Shown here in pieces: positions 23,960-36,500 of a stretch of DNA of 64,000 nt (positions are counted from its first letter, which is position 1; each line of letters starts with the position of its first letter). The notes beneath the pieces were generated by a model that saw only the letters and a list, made by a program, of their open reading frames with translations, did not search any database and was not told the DNA's origin. The DNA comes from Cristatella mucedo (taxonomy: Eukaryota > Bryozoa > Phylactolaemata > Cristatellidae), in the NCBI GenBank assembly GCA_009760855.2, contig WPIO01000014.1:2411501-2475500 (forward strand), given 5' to 3'. A program made the position numbers and the translations under genes.

Positions 23960-26900
23960 TCAGCTAGGATTGAAGGCAGAAAGACGAGCAGCTTCAATCA
24001 AATCCATGTTGTTGAAATGCAGAACAGTAACCACGTCACCGGCATTGCATGGACGAAATACCTGAAGACGACGCATAGAATCCCTGTTGCACTGATAACA
24101 GACAGCGAGTGAAAATACATTATAACATCTAAAAAGACAGCAGCCGATGTAGACCAAAATAGAGTGGTCACAAAATTGGAAATCGACCATCATATCCTGA
24201 GTAACCTCTTTGTTACTTTGGATATGTCTTTGCATGCATGACTATCACAGCCATGCTTCTTGCTGCTCAGTATGTGTAGCAATTTTCTACTCGTTCGTTG
24301 ACTATGTCGAGTGAAGGTCGTGGCATAGCAATTATTACAGACTCATTCGTCCTTGCTCACAGGGGGGCACGGAGGCATGCTGATGAAGCCATCACGCAGC
24401 AAGCACACAAGGGCTGTCAGCACGGATCGATCGGGCTTGCTGGCTTTTTGCAATCTAGACAGATCTTCGTAGGTATGGTGAGTACATGGCAGCTTCATGT
24501 GTCTACAAAGTAATACAGTGTGCTACCTGTGCTCACAATGACCAACACCACCCGAGCTTACTGCATGGCTTCAGGCGTAAGCGATGGAAATTCGGCAAGC
24601 TGCCTGCTAAACCCTGCCCAACAGTGATTGTTGATGCCGTCACAGCACTAGAGCACCTTACTTGGAAATGAGCTGACGCACGTTCTCAGCAAAGAGCTTC
24701 GCGTCCTTTTTTTCCAAGTCAGAAGGATAATAAGTAGGCAGATACTCCATTTCCATGGTGGTGTGTGGATGGCACAGCAGAAGAATAAACATGGCCAGCC
24801 TAAGAAAATACCGACAATGCTTACATCGAACCGACAGCAGGTGCAGATGAATAATCGAATGAATACAAAACCGATCACATATTATTCCCACGATTGATAA
24901 AAAAGTAAGTAGCAAAGATAATGTGCAGCCAAACGTTCACCAAAAGCCGTCTTCGAGACATTAGAAAACAGGAGTTGCAGAATCTGATTCAAGAAGAATG
25001 CAATCTGCGCTGGTTTGGCCTAGCGGTTAAGGTGCTTGCCCCGACCAAGGTCTGGCCGAGGTCGTAGGCTCGAGCCCCGTGGCATACGTGAAGCACCTGA
25101 ATAGAGATTAAGTTCTCTTAGGGCACTATAGAAATGAATTTCAATTAGCTAGTGACGACCATCTAGAATCACACTACAACTGACTTTGGCACCTATTTTT
25201 TTTCTGAACGTTCTTCATGCCCTACTCATGATTAAAAAATAACGAGTAAGGAAGGAACTGTGAGTTGCAGTACTCTTTGCTCCTGGTGGCCAAAACGGTG
25301 TGGCATCATTGGTCGCTAAAAGCATGGCGATAGCTGTAATAGCTCATCTGCCACTGTGTAAATGTCGTCTATTGAGTCAGTTAAACTCTAACTTTGACAC
25401 TGGAGTGTAGCCACAGGGGTTAGCTACACACACTTCTGGACTCGGATTTGAGTTCTGCAGCATTCTATGTTGTCAGCTGCAAACAGGTAGACAGCCACTG
25501 AGGATAATAATAATAATGCACTTAATAAAGCACCCTCAGAGAACTCGAATCACTCTCTAGGCGCTTTACATTTGCCGCAATGGGAAATGCAATAGAAAGG
25601 TGAGTAATATCATGTTTAGATTAAGATGCCACGTCCAAGTTGGTCCATGCATTCGTGACATCCCGTCTCGACTTCTGCAACTCACTGCTTACTGGCCTAC
25701 CAGCATGTGCGATCAGGCGATTGCAGCTGGTGCAAAACTCTGCAGCTAGGCTTGTCTGTCGTGAGCGTCGCAGTTGCCACATTACTCCACTTCTCGCCGA
25801 CCTGCACTGGCTACCAGTCAAGCAACGGATTGACTTCAAGGTTTTGTCCCTCGCTTTTAGGTCCCTTCATTCTATGGCTCCAGCCTATCTGTCAGATATA
25901 CTACCCCATCAGGCTAAGCATCGTTCCACCCGCTTTTCGAAATCCAACAGTCTAGAAATACCTCATACGAACCTTAAATCCTTTGGAGACCGTGCATTTA
26001 GTTCATATGCTCCCAAAGCCTGGAACTCTCTCCCGACCTGCGTCAGAACATCCCCTGACCTGACCACATTTAAAAGGAACCTAAAAACACACCTATTTAG
26101 GACAGCATTTAGTGGGTCCCTGTGATTCGTCGTTGATGTGCTCATGCGTGCTGACACTGTGCATGCTGCAACTAACCACATTTGCATGCTGACCCTGTGC
26201 ATGTCACCCCTAACCATGTTATTCATTTCGTTTGTTTTTTCAAGCATGATTTTACTTACCATTCAATTGCATTTCACTTTACAGCAAATGTAAAGCACCT
26301 AGAGAGAGATTAAGTTCTCTGAGGGCGCTTTATCAAGTGAATTTTTATTATTATTATTATGCTTGATAAACATAAAAAATGAATAACATGGTTAGGAGTG
26401 ATTTCTGAATCACACTGGGTGTGCCCATAACTAGTCAGTTAGTTTTATCATCGTTTAGTTTTAGAAAATTTGCTGCCATCCATGTGCGAATGTCATCTAT
26501 ACATGCAGCAAGTGAGTTGATAGAATTTGAGGTGCTCGCAGGCTGGGAGGGATCAAAGGAAAGGGACAACTGAGTGTCATCAGCATAGAAGTAGAAGCTT
26601 GTGCTTGGCAATCACATCAGCAAGAGGGAGAGTATAAACCGTGAAAAGAACCGGACATAGCATGGAGCCCTGAGGTACCCCATATTTCAGAGGTACCTCA
26701 GATGATCTTTGTCCATTCACATCAATACTCTGGAGTCGCCCACTGAGATAGGACCTGAACCACTGCAGAGCAGTGCCAGTGATGCCCAGGCGAGATGAGA
26801 GGCGCTCTAGAAGAACTTCGTGATCAATGGTATCAAAATCTGCCGAAAGATCGAGCAAAACAAGCAGAGACACCCTACCCATGCCTGCATTCCTAAGTAG

Positions 26901-27686
26901 GTCGTTGTATACCCTAAGCAATGCTGACTCTGTGGAGTGATTAGCTCTAAAGTCAGACTGGAACTAACTAGAAGGTGTGAGGTTTTGACATATGAGTTCA
27001 GCTGTTCCACAGAGGATCTTTGAAAGTGATAAAAACAAGGTTGCTGAATCAGCTGAGCTCTACTGTTAAATCTTTTTTACTACTAGATTTGACTGTCCGC
27101 ACGACAGTGGTTGGCCACCGTGAGCAAGCCTGTCCAATGGTCAGTATAGTGAGCAAGCCTGTCCAATGGTCAGTATAAGCCAAGCAGAGCAGCACAAAAA
27201 GTCAAATGTTGGATAATAGTGACAGCGCTGGCTTATGTTATGCAGAGCTGCAGTACGACACTCGAATACCAGCTCATTAGGAGAAGGCCCGAAGGCATCT
27301 GGGTGGCACGGAGTTATCTCAAAGCCTTCATGTCTTTCTTAAATTTGCAGGACAACAGACCAGCGATGATCTTGCAGGAAAGGGCTGCCGCTTTGGCAGA
27401 CCCAGAATCATTATTACAGAAACATTCAAGACTACGCTGATCAAGATTGCAGACACCTTGAGACCTATTCAAGCACTTACAACCCCGGTCCTATGTTGAT
27501 CCAGGAAAGGATATCCTGAAAAACAAGCGCAATTATGTGAGCTTCGTGAAACCCAAAAGAGGCCGACGGCAGCGGTCAGCACGAGAATAGAATGGTAGCC
27601 ACCGACTCAGCAGCTCGGGTTGGGGGATGGGGAATGGAGCGGTAAGGATTTTGGAGCATGTCCAATGCACACACACAAATACACAA

Positions 27687-27774
<88 letters not shown>

Positions 27775-29697
27775 CCAGAGCCTCGACTTTGGCTGCAGGA
27801 TGCACTCACGCATTAATGCACGTGGGTAGCCAGACACGCAGCCGTGCAGCACCCGAGCTCCTGCCGTCATTTGGACGAGCTGCAGCAGTACTCACCAACT
27901 CGACCGGGTAGCGAATGCACACAGGCTGAATGGGCACGCCGGCAGCAAAAGCACCTGGAAACAGATGGTCAAGTGGCAAGGCACCTAGCTGTGAAGGTCG
28001 GGTAAAACCGATCACGGCTATGCAGCTCAGCCAGGAGCTGCTTAGTCACATTGGAGGACCACTCACCACTTTTAAACGGCAGAAGACACGTTCGATTCGT
28101 GCACGTGCCTTCCGGGAAGATGATCAGCTGTGGCCAGCTGACACCTCCAGTCTCCGTCGCCCGTGCCCGCCGAAGGATCTCCTTCATGGCCCTCTGCCGA
28201 GACTCGGCCTCAGATCGGGTGACGAATATCGACTCGCTCACCCGGAAGAGAGCTGAAAAAGAGCCGAGACACCCAGCGCTGCTGGGTTCTCGACATGGCT
28301 GGTAAGATGCGCTGTATTCCGACACGGGCGACTGGGGCTAGAGAGAATCGGTGGCATGCTGGCCACGCACGAGCTGGCACTTGGAGAAGGGGGCAGAGCG
28401 CCAGGCGGGTGGCCAAGCAGCCAACGTGGCAAAAGCACGGGTATATAATCAACTTTGCTGAGCAGCTCCGGCTGCGGTGGTGGGACAGCTGCATCAGACC
28501 TCGAATCGGAAGATGGCTAGCCGACCCCGAGCAGGGCACTGAGCAAAGTCCCGATGCCCCGAGCAGTGCAAACAGAGCACATTGCTCGCGAATCTTATGA
28601 AAAGTATTGTGCATGCCAAGCGAGCGAGTGGCCAAATTCCGGCTGGCTGGCTAGCTTCCTTACTTCCTATTACAGGAATGCGAGCATTCTCTGTCACAGA
28701 GACAATGCCAGGAAAGCCGCACTTTGCCCCAGCCAGTGTGTCAACAAGCGACGAGTGAGGCGCCATGACCAAGATCGGAGCCACGGCAGACGAAACTCGT
28801 GTGCCCTTGACAGTAACCCAGTGCATTCCAGCGAAGAACCATGCAGCTCTAGCCCACAGCACAACCACTCCCTTGAGAAATCTGTGCGAGGAAAAAACGC
28901 AAGGGCATGAGAAGCACCTGCAAGCACGAGACGATGCTGTGATTTACTGCCACAATTCGAGCAGAGCAAACAGCCAAGGTCCGTCGCTTACCTCCTCCAA
29001 GTGCCCAGTGGCTGCTCAGACATTATGGGCCATCCCCACGTGGCTATGGCAGCAAATAACCAGGCAAACGCAAGGCAGACAACTACCAGAAGACCCCGTA
29101 CAGGGGCCACAGTCACCAGCATAAATGCAAACTACAACGGATCATAACCAGATTTGCAAACAAGCAGAGACCAATTGAGCAGCAGCGTGGGCAGAGACAG
29201 CCATACAATCGTGAGCCACCACTTTGCTGACTGCTGACCGACCGTGGTGCTATGGAAAGGGTGAGGGCGGTCACTAAAAGAAAGTCAAAGGTTAAGCAGG
29301 ATGCACTATAGGCAAAGTAACGGTTGGCTGATTAGACAGCCTCATATTTGTAAAGTGGCATAACAGCAACGGTTATCATTCACGACTTGCGGAATTGAAC
29401 CACGACCTCGGTTGCTCTGTGCAAGCACCTTACCCCTCGGCTAAGACCATCGTAGCTAGCATGCACATTTCAGTCACTCACCGTGACCCGCTCAAACAAG
29501 CTCGGTCGAAGCACGTATCGAAATGGATCTGGTGGTTGCTTGACATCGGCAAGGTGGTCGACGGCAGAAGCAGTGACGACAGAACTCTTGTTCTGACCAA
29601 GTATTAATTTGCTCTGCACAGAGCCTTCGAAACCACGACTGTTGTGATCAAACTGCATGGAGTCTCCATGCCGACAGAGCAAGCCGTTAGAGATCAT
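23960..29697 (-). CDS. LPCAT: Lysophosphatidylcholine acyltransferase (LPCAT family), copy 2, nine exons
   Basis: This is a paralogue of the gene at 3341-7647 with identical exon lengths (216, 140, 218, 186, 59, 35, 138, 42 and 169 nt). Exons are 29482-29697, 28992-29131, 28664-28881, 28067-28252, 27896-27954, 27481-27515, 24662-24799, 24562-24603 and 23960-24128. It encodes 400 residues with no stops or frameshifts. The catalytic motifs are intact: [18 protein letters not shown] and GVPIQP. Differences from copy 1 concentrate in exon 1 (for example H/R, S/L and E/V changes). Exon 4 starts with Thr (VIGTLFR) where copy 1 has Met. The exon 4 donor is GTGAGT rather than GTAAGT. Intron 6 is enlarged by a nested LINE insertion (25506-27011). 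The same acyl-CoA:lysophospholipid acyltransferase role is expected. Confidence 0.9.
25006..25145 (+). repeat. SINE-1 in LPCAT copy 2 intron 6
   Basis: Duplicate of 4391-4530 with a few substitutions. The A-box, B-box and LINE-like tail are intact. Confidence 0.8.
25506..27011 (-). mobile_element. LINE A insertion with a second LINE A nested in it
   Basis: The insertion is absent from copy 1. It is flanked by GAGGAT at 25500-25505 and 27012-27017. The outer element lies on the minus strand: RT core 27010-26400 with '[18 protein letters not shown]', 3' tail 25620-25506, and a large internal deletion at about 26400. Into its 3' region a plus-strand LINE A fragment (25621-26360) has inserted. 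This fragment carries '[19 protein letters not shown]', the C-terminal '[18 protein letters not shown]' region and its own (ATT)n tail. The host site reads 'ATATCATG' to the left and 'TTATGCTTGATAAAC' to the right. Confidence 0.85.
27664..27771 (+). repeat. (CA)n microsatellite in LPCAT copy 2 intron 5
   Basis: Shorter counterpart of 5523-5666. The 'GCCCTCCCCATCAATG' piece that follows the tract in copy 1 is missing. Confidence 0.97.
29327..29455 (-). repeat. SINE-2 in LPCAT copy 2 intron 1
   Basis: Duplicate of 7247-7405 with a deletion of about 30 bases beside the B-box. Confidence 0.72.
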
Positions 29698-30235
29698 GGT
29701 GGAGTCGATCTGCAACGAAGCTCACATGGTACTGACAGCATGCCATGGAAAGTCGCAACACCGATAGAGATGATCCCTACACTACGAAGAGGCAGAAAGC
29801 AGATAAAATGCACAAGACTCCTTGGCTCCTCTAGCTGGCAATTCGCCAAATGAAGCTAAAGGCAAACTTCGAAGGAAAAGGCATCTGCCTACAAGCCTCT
29901 TCCCAAGATGACCTGGAACCTCCTCCCCAATTGCCACACCCGGACACCCAATGCACTAGCCAGAGCACGAGATGCACATGCTGCTGCAATCACAGTCGGC
30001 AACGAGACAGGTTGCCCGCTGCTTCTTAGTCGTCCTGATAAGGCATTATTACTGAGCTTGGAAGCAAGTGAAACCTGTCCAGTCAGATATCACTAGCCTA
30101 CACCTGTGAAAAATCACAGAAAACAACTTTGCTTTGGATGGCGGGTCTTGAGTGTCAGCTGACCTAGCTGGTGGGCCCCCCCCCCACTCATTGCCACTCT
30201 TTGAGGCAAACTGAGTTTATATCAATATATAATTC

Positions 30236-30381
30236 ATTTAAATTTAATTCATTTATATAGCGCCCCAAGAGAACTTAATCTCTATTCAGGCGCTTCACAT
30301 ATGCCTTGGGGCTCGAGCCCACGACTTCAGTCAGACCTTGGTCGGGGCGAGCACCTTAACCACTAGACCAAATCCGCTCGA
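30236..30381 (-). repeat. SINE-1, duplicate of 8190-8335
   Basis: Nearly identical to the copy 1 element, same orientation. Confidence 0.8.
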
Positions 30382-31350
30382 CCAGATCAACTATAAAGCA
30401 AGGGCCCTTGGAATGAATACAGGTAGATACTACATATGCATGTCTATTGCTTACCGAAGGAGGTGCACTACGACTTCCGGTCGGCTACACTAACGTTAGC
30501 CAGCCTTCAAATACTCCAACTCACACGGTCCACGCCGAAGCGCCAGTCAAGTTGCTTCGGACTTCAGCAAAGGGAGAGTGCAAGCTGCAGGAATGCCATG
30601 GCCACCCTTTGAGAAACGCTTGAAGTTCATAGTCGTGTGAAGTCCTAGCGTTTTACTTTTCAATTTCAGTTATGAGAGTGCACAATGAAGCTACACATGC
30701 AAATTGGCTACGTCTCAAATGTAAACGTCAGGTCACCGACTGAGCCGGACTAACTAACAGACCAACTAACTATAACAAACCTGGCTTATAATGGAGATTG
30801 ATATGTCAACACCGGCGATATTTCTCCTACACTGGTGAGCTTTAGGTATGCACCGGCTAATTTTTAAAAGGATAAGATGCACGGCAAAGCACTGAAAACC
30901 AGATTGAGGAAAACCAGCTAACAGAAGAGCTAACCTGCAATGTCCTGTCTGGTCTTTGAGCCTCGGTCTGCATCTCCCCATTTCTGCCTTCGTCTCCGTT
31001 GAAGTGCAGCATCGAGACTCTTTTTATTAGCGCAGCTGCAGGTCTTGCACTGGCATCGCCTCCTGTGCATGCTGCATCCGGTGGGCACAGCGAGTCCAAT
31101 GTGGGGCCAATGCCTTGCTACTGCTGACAGCAACCAACTGTTTCACACCGAATGCTAAACTTTAGATTTAATTCTGCTGCGGCTGCAGATAATGGCTGCA
31201 GCAAGCCGAGCTGCTTTCGGGTATTGGTACCTGCCACTTGCATTCGCTTGTGCACACTCAAGCAGCAGCGACAGCTGCTGCCAAAGAGCTCGTGCTGCTA
31301 CAGGTCTGCATATATAAGGCTGTTGAATCGGCTGATCATGTACTTTCCAC

Positions 31351-31539
31351 AGCCACGAATTGCACAGGAGTCACGAGCAGTGGGTTAGTTAGTGGGGGGC
31401 ATCTGGCTGGAGGAGATGCACTGTGCAGCAGCATGCTCCGGCAATAGCCACGAATTGCACAGGAGTCACGAGCAGTGGGTTAGTTAGTGGGGGGCATCTG
31501 GCTGGAGGAGATGCACTGTGCAGCAGCATGCTCCGGCAA
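31351..31539 (+). repeat. Tandem duplication of about 90 bp, copy 2
   Basis: Counterpart of 9312-9500. Both units are kept and nearly identical. Confidence 0.85.
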
Positions 31540-32099
31540 TGGCCTTTGCCACCGCCTGTTTGGCCAAGCAGCTGGCTATCTGAGCACAGCAGTGACTGAC
31601 AGTGCAACCGAAGAATGACGGGTCTCTGCACCACTCTGCCTTCTGCATCGACTGCAGATCCGTCGATCGATGGAAAGTGATATCGATATATTGCGGGCTG
31701 TTAGGTGATCTTCATTCCCCTGTCCGGATTGGTTAATGAACAGTCGGTGCTGTTCTTAGCTGCTGGTCTGACAACCGGTGCCCACATTAGCTAGCAGCAT
31801 GGAAATGACCCACAGTGACGCTAGACAGTGCTAGCTAGCAGAAACAGTTGAAAAACCGACTGCTCACGGCCACAACAGGTCTCACAGACAGGTACAGTGT
31901 GTAGCGAGGAAGACCTACAGCAGGCTGCGCCACAAGATTGAAGAAGATCCTGGGCTATAGCTCGCAGGGCCTGAATGCTTTCTCGTTCACCGAAATGCTA
32001 CTCACGCACCTATAAAAACTTTAAGAATATCGAGAGGATTTGTCGGGGAGTACGGGCAGTCGAACAGAACCAACTGAGCGGCTGCCGACGGGGCAAGCA

Positions 32100-32260
<161 letters not shown>

Positions 32261-32850
32261 GAGCTCAGACATCCGGCAAGCAAGTGCACTTGCTTGGTAG
32301 AGACCGTGCTCAGAGCAGCAGGAGCTGTGCAAGAACAAATCAGCAGGCCATCCTACGTGTTGCATCGGCGGAACAGAACCATGCAGCGACTGCATTTGTC
32401 ACCATTAGGCTAGACCGTCAAACCTGGATTCTTTTCAGGACAGTTGACAGAAAAGTGGAAGGGAGCAAAACCGTCACCACCTATTGCCTATCTAGGCCGG
32501 CAAATAAGGGACATTCTGCCCAGCCGCTTGCCTAGGATAGTCTGCTAGCGAATAGGAGACACTAGCCAGGCATTGCTTTTAATTGCATCACCGATGATGT
32601 TGGCAGAGTGATCAGGAATCGTGTGCTCAGCACTCAGTGTGGCTGACGAGCTCGAAGCAGCACCCTCACAGCACAGGGAATAGAAGCCACCGAGGCGAGG
32701 GGTAAGGCAGATGGTGAGTGGATACGGCACAGGGTATGAGGTAGGAGCCCTGGTACCCACGAGCAGCCGTTCTCGTCAAACCCAGGTGCAATGCACCAGT
32801 GCAATGAACACCCGAATGTGAATGTTGGCACGTGATCAATTCGAGCCAAT

Positions 32851-32976
32851 TTGATGGGGGGGCAAGGTGCTTGCATTTAACGACCAAGTTCGGGGGCTCA
32901 AGCCCGCCAGCATATGAAAAACGCCTGGATAGAGACTAAGATCTCTTAGGGCGCTATATGCAATTTTTTTAAATTG
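32851..32976 (+). repeat. SINE-1, duplicate of 11131-11258
   Basis: Same degraded head and clear LINE-like tail as the copy 1 element. Confidence 0.75.
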
Positions 32977-33407
32977 TTAACCGTCTTTTGCCGCATAGTT
33001 TTCTTGCTTGTCTTCCCCTCGCGTCCACTTCACTACCTCGCGAAGAAACGCTCTAGGAACACGAGGCACTTGTTTGCGAGAGCGCTCATTACACTAAGCC
33101 GTACCACTACCTTTAATCGATAAGCTTTACAAAAGCAATCTCGCGGTGTCGGTAGCTGAAGAAATCAGTGCTGTAGCAGTCTCAACAAGGATGGAGAGAA
33201 AATGCTACCCACCTCGATACCAAACTGGCAACGGACTCGGGTCAAGCAGCCAACACCGTACGACAGTGCGACGTGCGGTTACGATAAACTGACAGAGCGA
33301 GTCGTCGTTCTACCTGGACCGAATAGGCCACGCGATTAAAGCTGAGCTGCCAAGAGCGGTTTGGGGGTGGAACCCTTCGACGCGCAATCGGTGGATAGAA
33401 AGCAAAG

Positions 33408-33926
33408 TTACACGCTGGTTCCGCGTGAAGAAAAAGTCAAGGGCTGAAAAAACCGAGCTACAAGACTAATTTCATAACTAGCACTCTGGCCTGCAGAGCG
33501 ACGAAAACGCCGAGAAACGTGGACGACCGCAAGCGGAAGAGAAACTCGCCCTCCCGTCGGCGCATGCTCGCCGAGCGTGCGCAGCGCTTGCGTGCTGAAG
33601 CGGGTTATCTGCAGTTCACAAGCGCCGGCTGAAGCGCATGCACAAGCAGCAAACCTTGGCGGCTGCAGACGAAGACGAGCTGCAGACGCACCAGTTCGGT
33701 TTGCCCACCGCAGGGGCACAGGGCAACAGCGGTGCTCAAGCGGATAAGGCTCGGCCGGCAAGCCACGCGTGGCAGTCAGGCCAATAGCCTGATTAGCGCG
33801 GCTTCCGGCACCGCCCACTGGTCCGATCCTGGACCGAGCCGCCATATACCCTCCACCGCCCGAGTACCGCAGCGATCGTACCCTAAGGGTGCAAGAAATT
33901 ACGGTAGTCCTCTCTAATCCAAGCAA
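33408..33926 (-). other. GC-rich ORF of 172 codons, duplicate of 11690-12214
   Basis: Open frame equivalent to the copy 1 frame with two codon-sized deletions. No domain is recognised, and selection is not evident from the many radical changes. Confidence 0.25.
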
Positions 33927-34186
33927 AAACTAATCGAAAATTGGTGGCGTAATGCTTACACTGCGCTTGCTGCTTGCGGATTTTACCGCCAATCATTTGG
34001 TAAATGGCGGACGAGCTGCACTCACATCGAAACTTCTAACCATGCTAGTAAGTTCCAGTCTGTCTTTAAAGCTAATCACTCAACAGAGACAACATTTTTT
34101 AGGATGTACAACGACCTATTTAGGAATCCAGACATAGGTAGTGTGTCTCTGTTTGTTTTGCTCGATCTTTCGGAAGCTTTTGATAC

Positions 34187-34926
34187 TGTAACCGGGTTCT
34201 AGGGGTCAGAGGCTAATTCCCGCCAAACCCCGCCATACTCCGGCCACGCTGCCGCTCGCCAATGCCACCGAGCTAGGGTAAGACGAGCGGCCGTCAGGTT
34301 AAACCTCTTTATAATAACGCATGCGCCAACAACAACAGGGGGAACTAAACAAGTCTACAGGGAGGGTCCTATACATAGTACACTATGGGAGCGCAAGATG
34401 ACGCAGCAAGCGCGAACAAACGTGTTAGTTGGTGTCAGTCGGCTTCAGCAGTCCTGTCGTTGTACCGACTACGAGTCCAACAGTACGAGCGTACGCCGTC
34501 CAAAACCCGGCTGGCTGAGTAACTGCTGGCTAGTCCGAGTCGACAACTATCGCAGTCGTAAGCTTCCACCGAAAGACGCCAACACACGGGGGGGGGTCAC
34601 GAACACGCTACACGGGGGACGCGTCAATAAACAAATCAACAACGAGCGAGCTATCCAGCTCCGCTCGGGCCTTGGGTACGCGTTCCCTTGCGTGCGTGGC
34701 AGCATCGCCGGAGCACGCCTGCACGAATCCAGGTGCATAACTCGGCGAGACCGGGAGCCTCCAACACCACGACTTACTTGGCCAACTTCCCGTACCCAAG
34801 AGCCCAGGTGACCTCACGTCACCGCATACATCCGGCCGTGCCGTAGGTCCGACCCCAGCCTAGCCGGTGACCCTTACCCTCACTATAGCCGCCCGGTCCC
34901 AGCCAGCCGAACCCAGATTGGGTACA
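34187..34926. mobile_element. Solo LTR, 740 bp, in LINE A
   Basis: Starts TGTAACC and ends GGTACA, with a 4-base target duplication ATAC (34183-34186 and 34927-34930). Removing it restores the LINE frame around 'GATACTATCGATCAC'. The 137-codon frame inside (34398-34811) has no recognised domain. Confidence 0.82.
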
Positions 34927-35126
34927 ATACTATCGATCACTAAGTTCTTCTTCCACAGAGCCTCTCATCTCGCCTGGGCATCACTGCCACTGCTCTGCAA
35001 TGGTTCAGGTCCTATTACAGTGGGAGACTCCAGAGTATTGACGTGAATGGACAAAGATCATCCGAGGTACCTCTGAAAAATGGGGTACCTCAGGGCTCCG
35101 TGCTAGGTCCGGTTCTTTTTTGAGTT

Positions 35127-36500
35127 TGTAGAGCCCTGCTGGCCTTGGCTGAATTTTAGCGCGAACAAGAGCTGTTCGGAGGCGGGCTAGAACACCTTTG
35201 TCCTAGAGCAGTGAGCCAGAGAGGAGCGTCAGTGCGGTTAGAGAGGAAGCGCTTAAGAGCAAGCCAGGAAGCTCTCTGACCTGCGGTGGCGAGTCGGCCT
35301 TTAGAATTGGTCCGATACCCGCGGGAGCGGCTGATTGTTGTTGGCTGGCCTGTCAACCTTCGCCATCGCACTGTCCAAAAAGAATCGTCTGGAACCCATT
35401 CGCCATTCAAGCTGGACAGAGGGGACATTCCAGTGGCCAAGTGCCGGTATTAATTCCTTACCGTGATGGGCCCTGGTGTTGGGCCCAATACCACTAAGCT
35501 CTTGCCCCATTGTCTCAGCTAAGTATTTAAGAGTCGAGCGACGCTCGCTCTGGGTCTTTAGTAGCTTCGTGTCTTTGGTCCGGCTCTGCGCTTCGACGCC
35601 GTCGGGCACTCGTTTCTCTGAAAGCGAGGGAGGAGGGCGGGCTGTCAGCCGGCGATTGACGGAACAGGACGAGACAGCGCTAGGAGGATTCGGTGGACCC
35701 CACCGAATGCGGTCGTATCGCGCCCGAGCTGGCATTTTGCGATTCTTTTGTGTGTTGTGTGTGCGCGCTAGCATGCGGTCTCGGCATAGGTAGTGCCGGT
35801 GCAAGCTAGGCGTAGTTGGCGTGTGTGAAGTATTCCTGCCGCACTGGTGGAAACCGAGTTCTAGTTCTCCGGTCAGGGTGTAGAATCTGGTTCGGGCTCC
35901 GTCTATTTGGGTCGTTTCCCTTTATACACGTAAGCAGCCCCAGTGTGGAGAAGTATTTCCTCCGCAGGAGTGCTTGAGTTGGCGTGTGTGGAGTATTCCT
36001 GTCGCACTGGTGGAAACCGAGTTCTAGTTCTCCGGGTAGGGTTTAGGCTCCGGTTCGCGCTTCAGTGTGGAGAAGTATTCCCTCCGCAAGAGTGTTTAAG
36101 TTGGCGTGTTTGGGGTATTCCCTCGGCACAGGTGGGAACGGATTCCTAGTTCTCCGGTTAGGGTTTAGGGTCCGGGTCGCGTTCAGTGTGGAGGAGTATC
36201 CCCTCCGCAAGAGTGTTGGTGCAGTTGAGAACGTGCGAGGAGTGTGGAGATAAAGCTGAACTAGGCGCGCAGCGACTTTGTGCGCTTGCGAATAAAGTTC
36301 AGTAAAATCCCCAATTTGTGTGTCTCGCTTTCCAATTCACGCCGCGGACTCAGACCCCCTTTAGTAACGGTAAGCAGGTCAGCACCAGAAACGCTCGTTT
36401 CGTGGCGGCCAGCTCATTGCACCGAACGGCATTAGGCGCAAGGCTACGCCGCTAGGTAAGCGGCAGGTCAAGCCTACCCCGCCGAGCCTTCGGCGTTACA
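35127..36500. mobile_element. LTR-type insertion, 1.37 kb, in LINE A
   Basis: Its imperfect terminal inverted bases are TGTAGAGCC and GGCGTTACA. The LINE sequence on either side resumes at 'GTTTATACTCTGCC'. It includes an internal minisatellite (35816-36235) and an 'AATAAAGTTCAGTAAAATCC' stretch near 36288. No pol genes are visible, so it is a long solo LTR or a non-autonomous element. A relative lies at 22430-22767. Confidence 0.7.
35816..36235 (+). repeat. Minisatellite, about 125-bp unit, three copies
   Basis: Repeated block with 'AGTTGGCGTGTGTGGAGTAT', 'CCGAGTTCTAGTTCTCCGG' and 'AGTGTGGAGAAGTATT'. The three units are degenerate. It sits within the 1.37 kb LTR-type insertion. Confidence 0.85.

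Noticed and set aside
34398-34811. 137-codon plus ORF
   Set aside because: It is within the solo LTR and has no gag or other motif.
35816-36235. CRISPR-like spaced repeats
   Set aside because: The units are long, contiguous and degenerate, with no short conserved repeat and unique spacers. The genome is eukaryotic.
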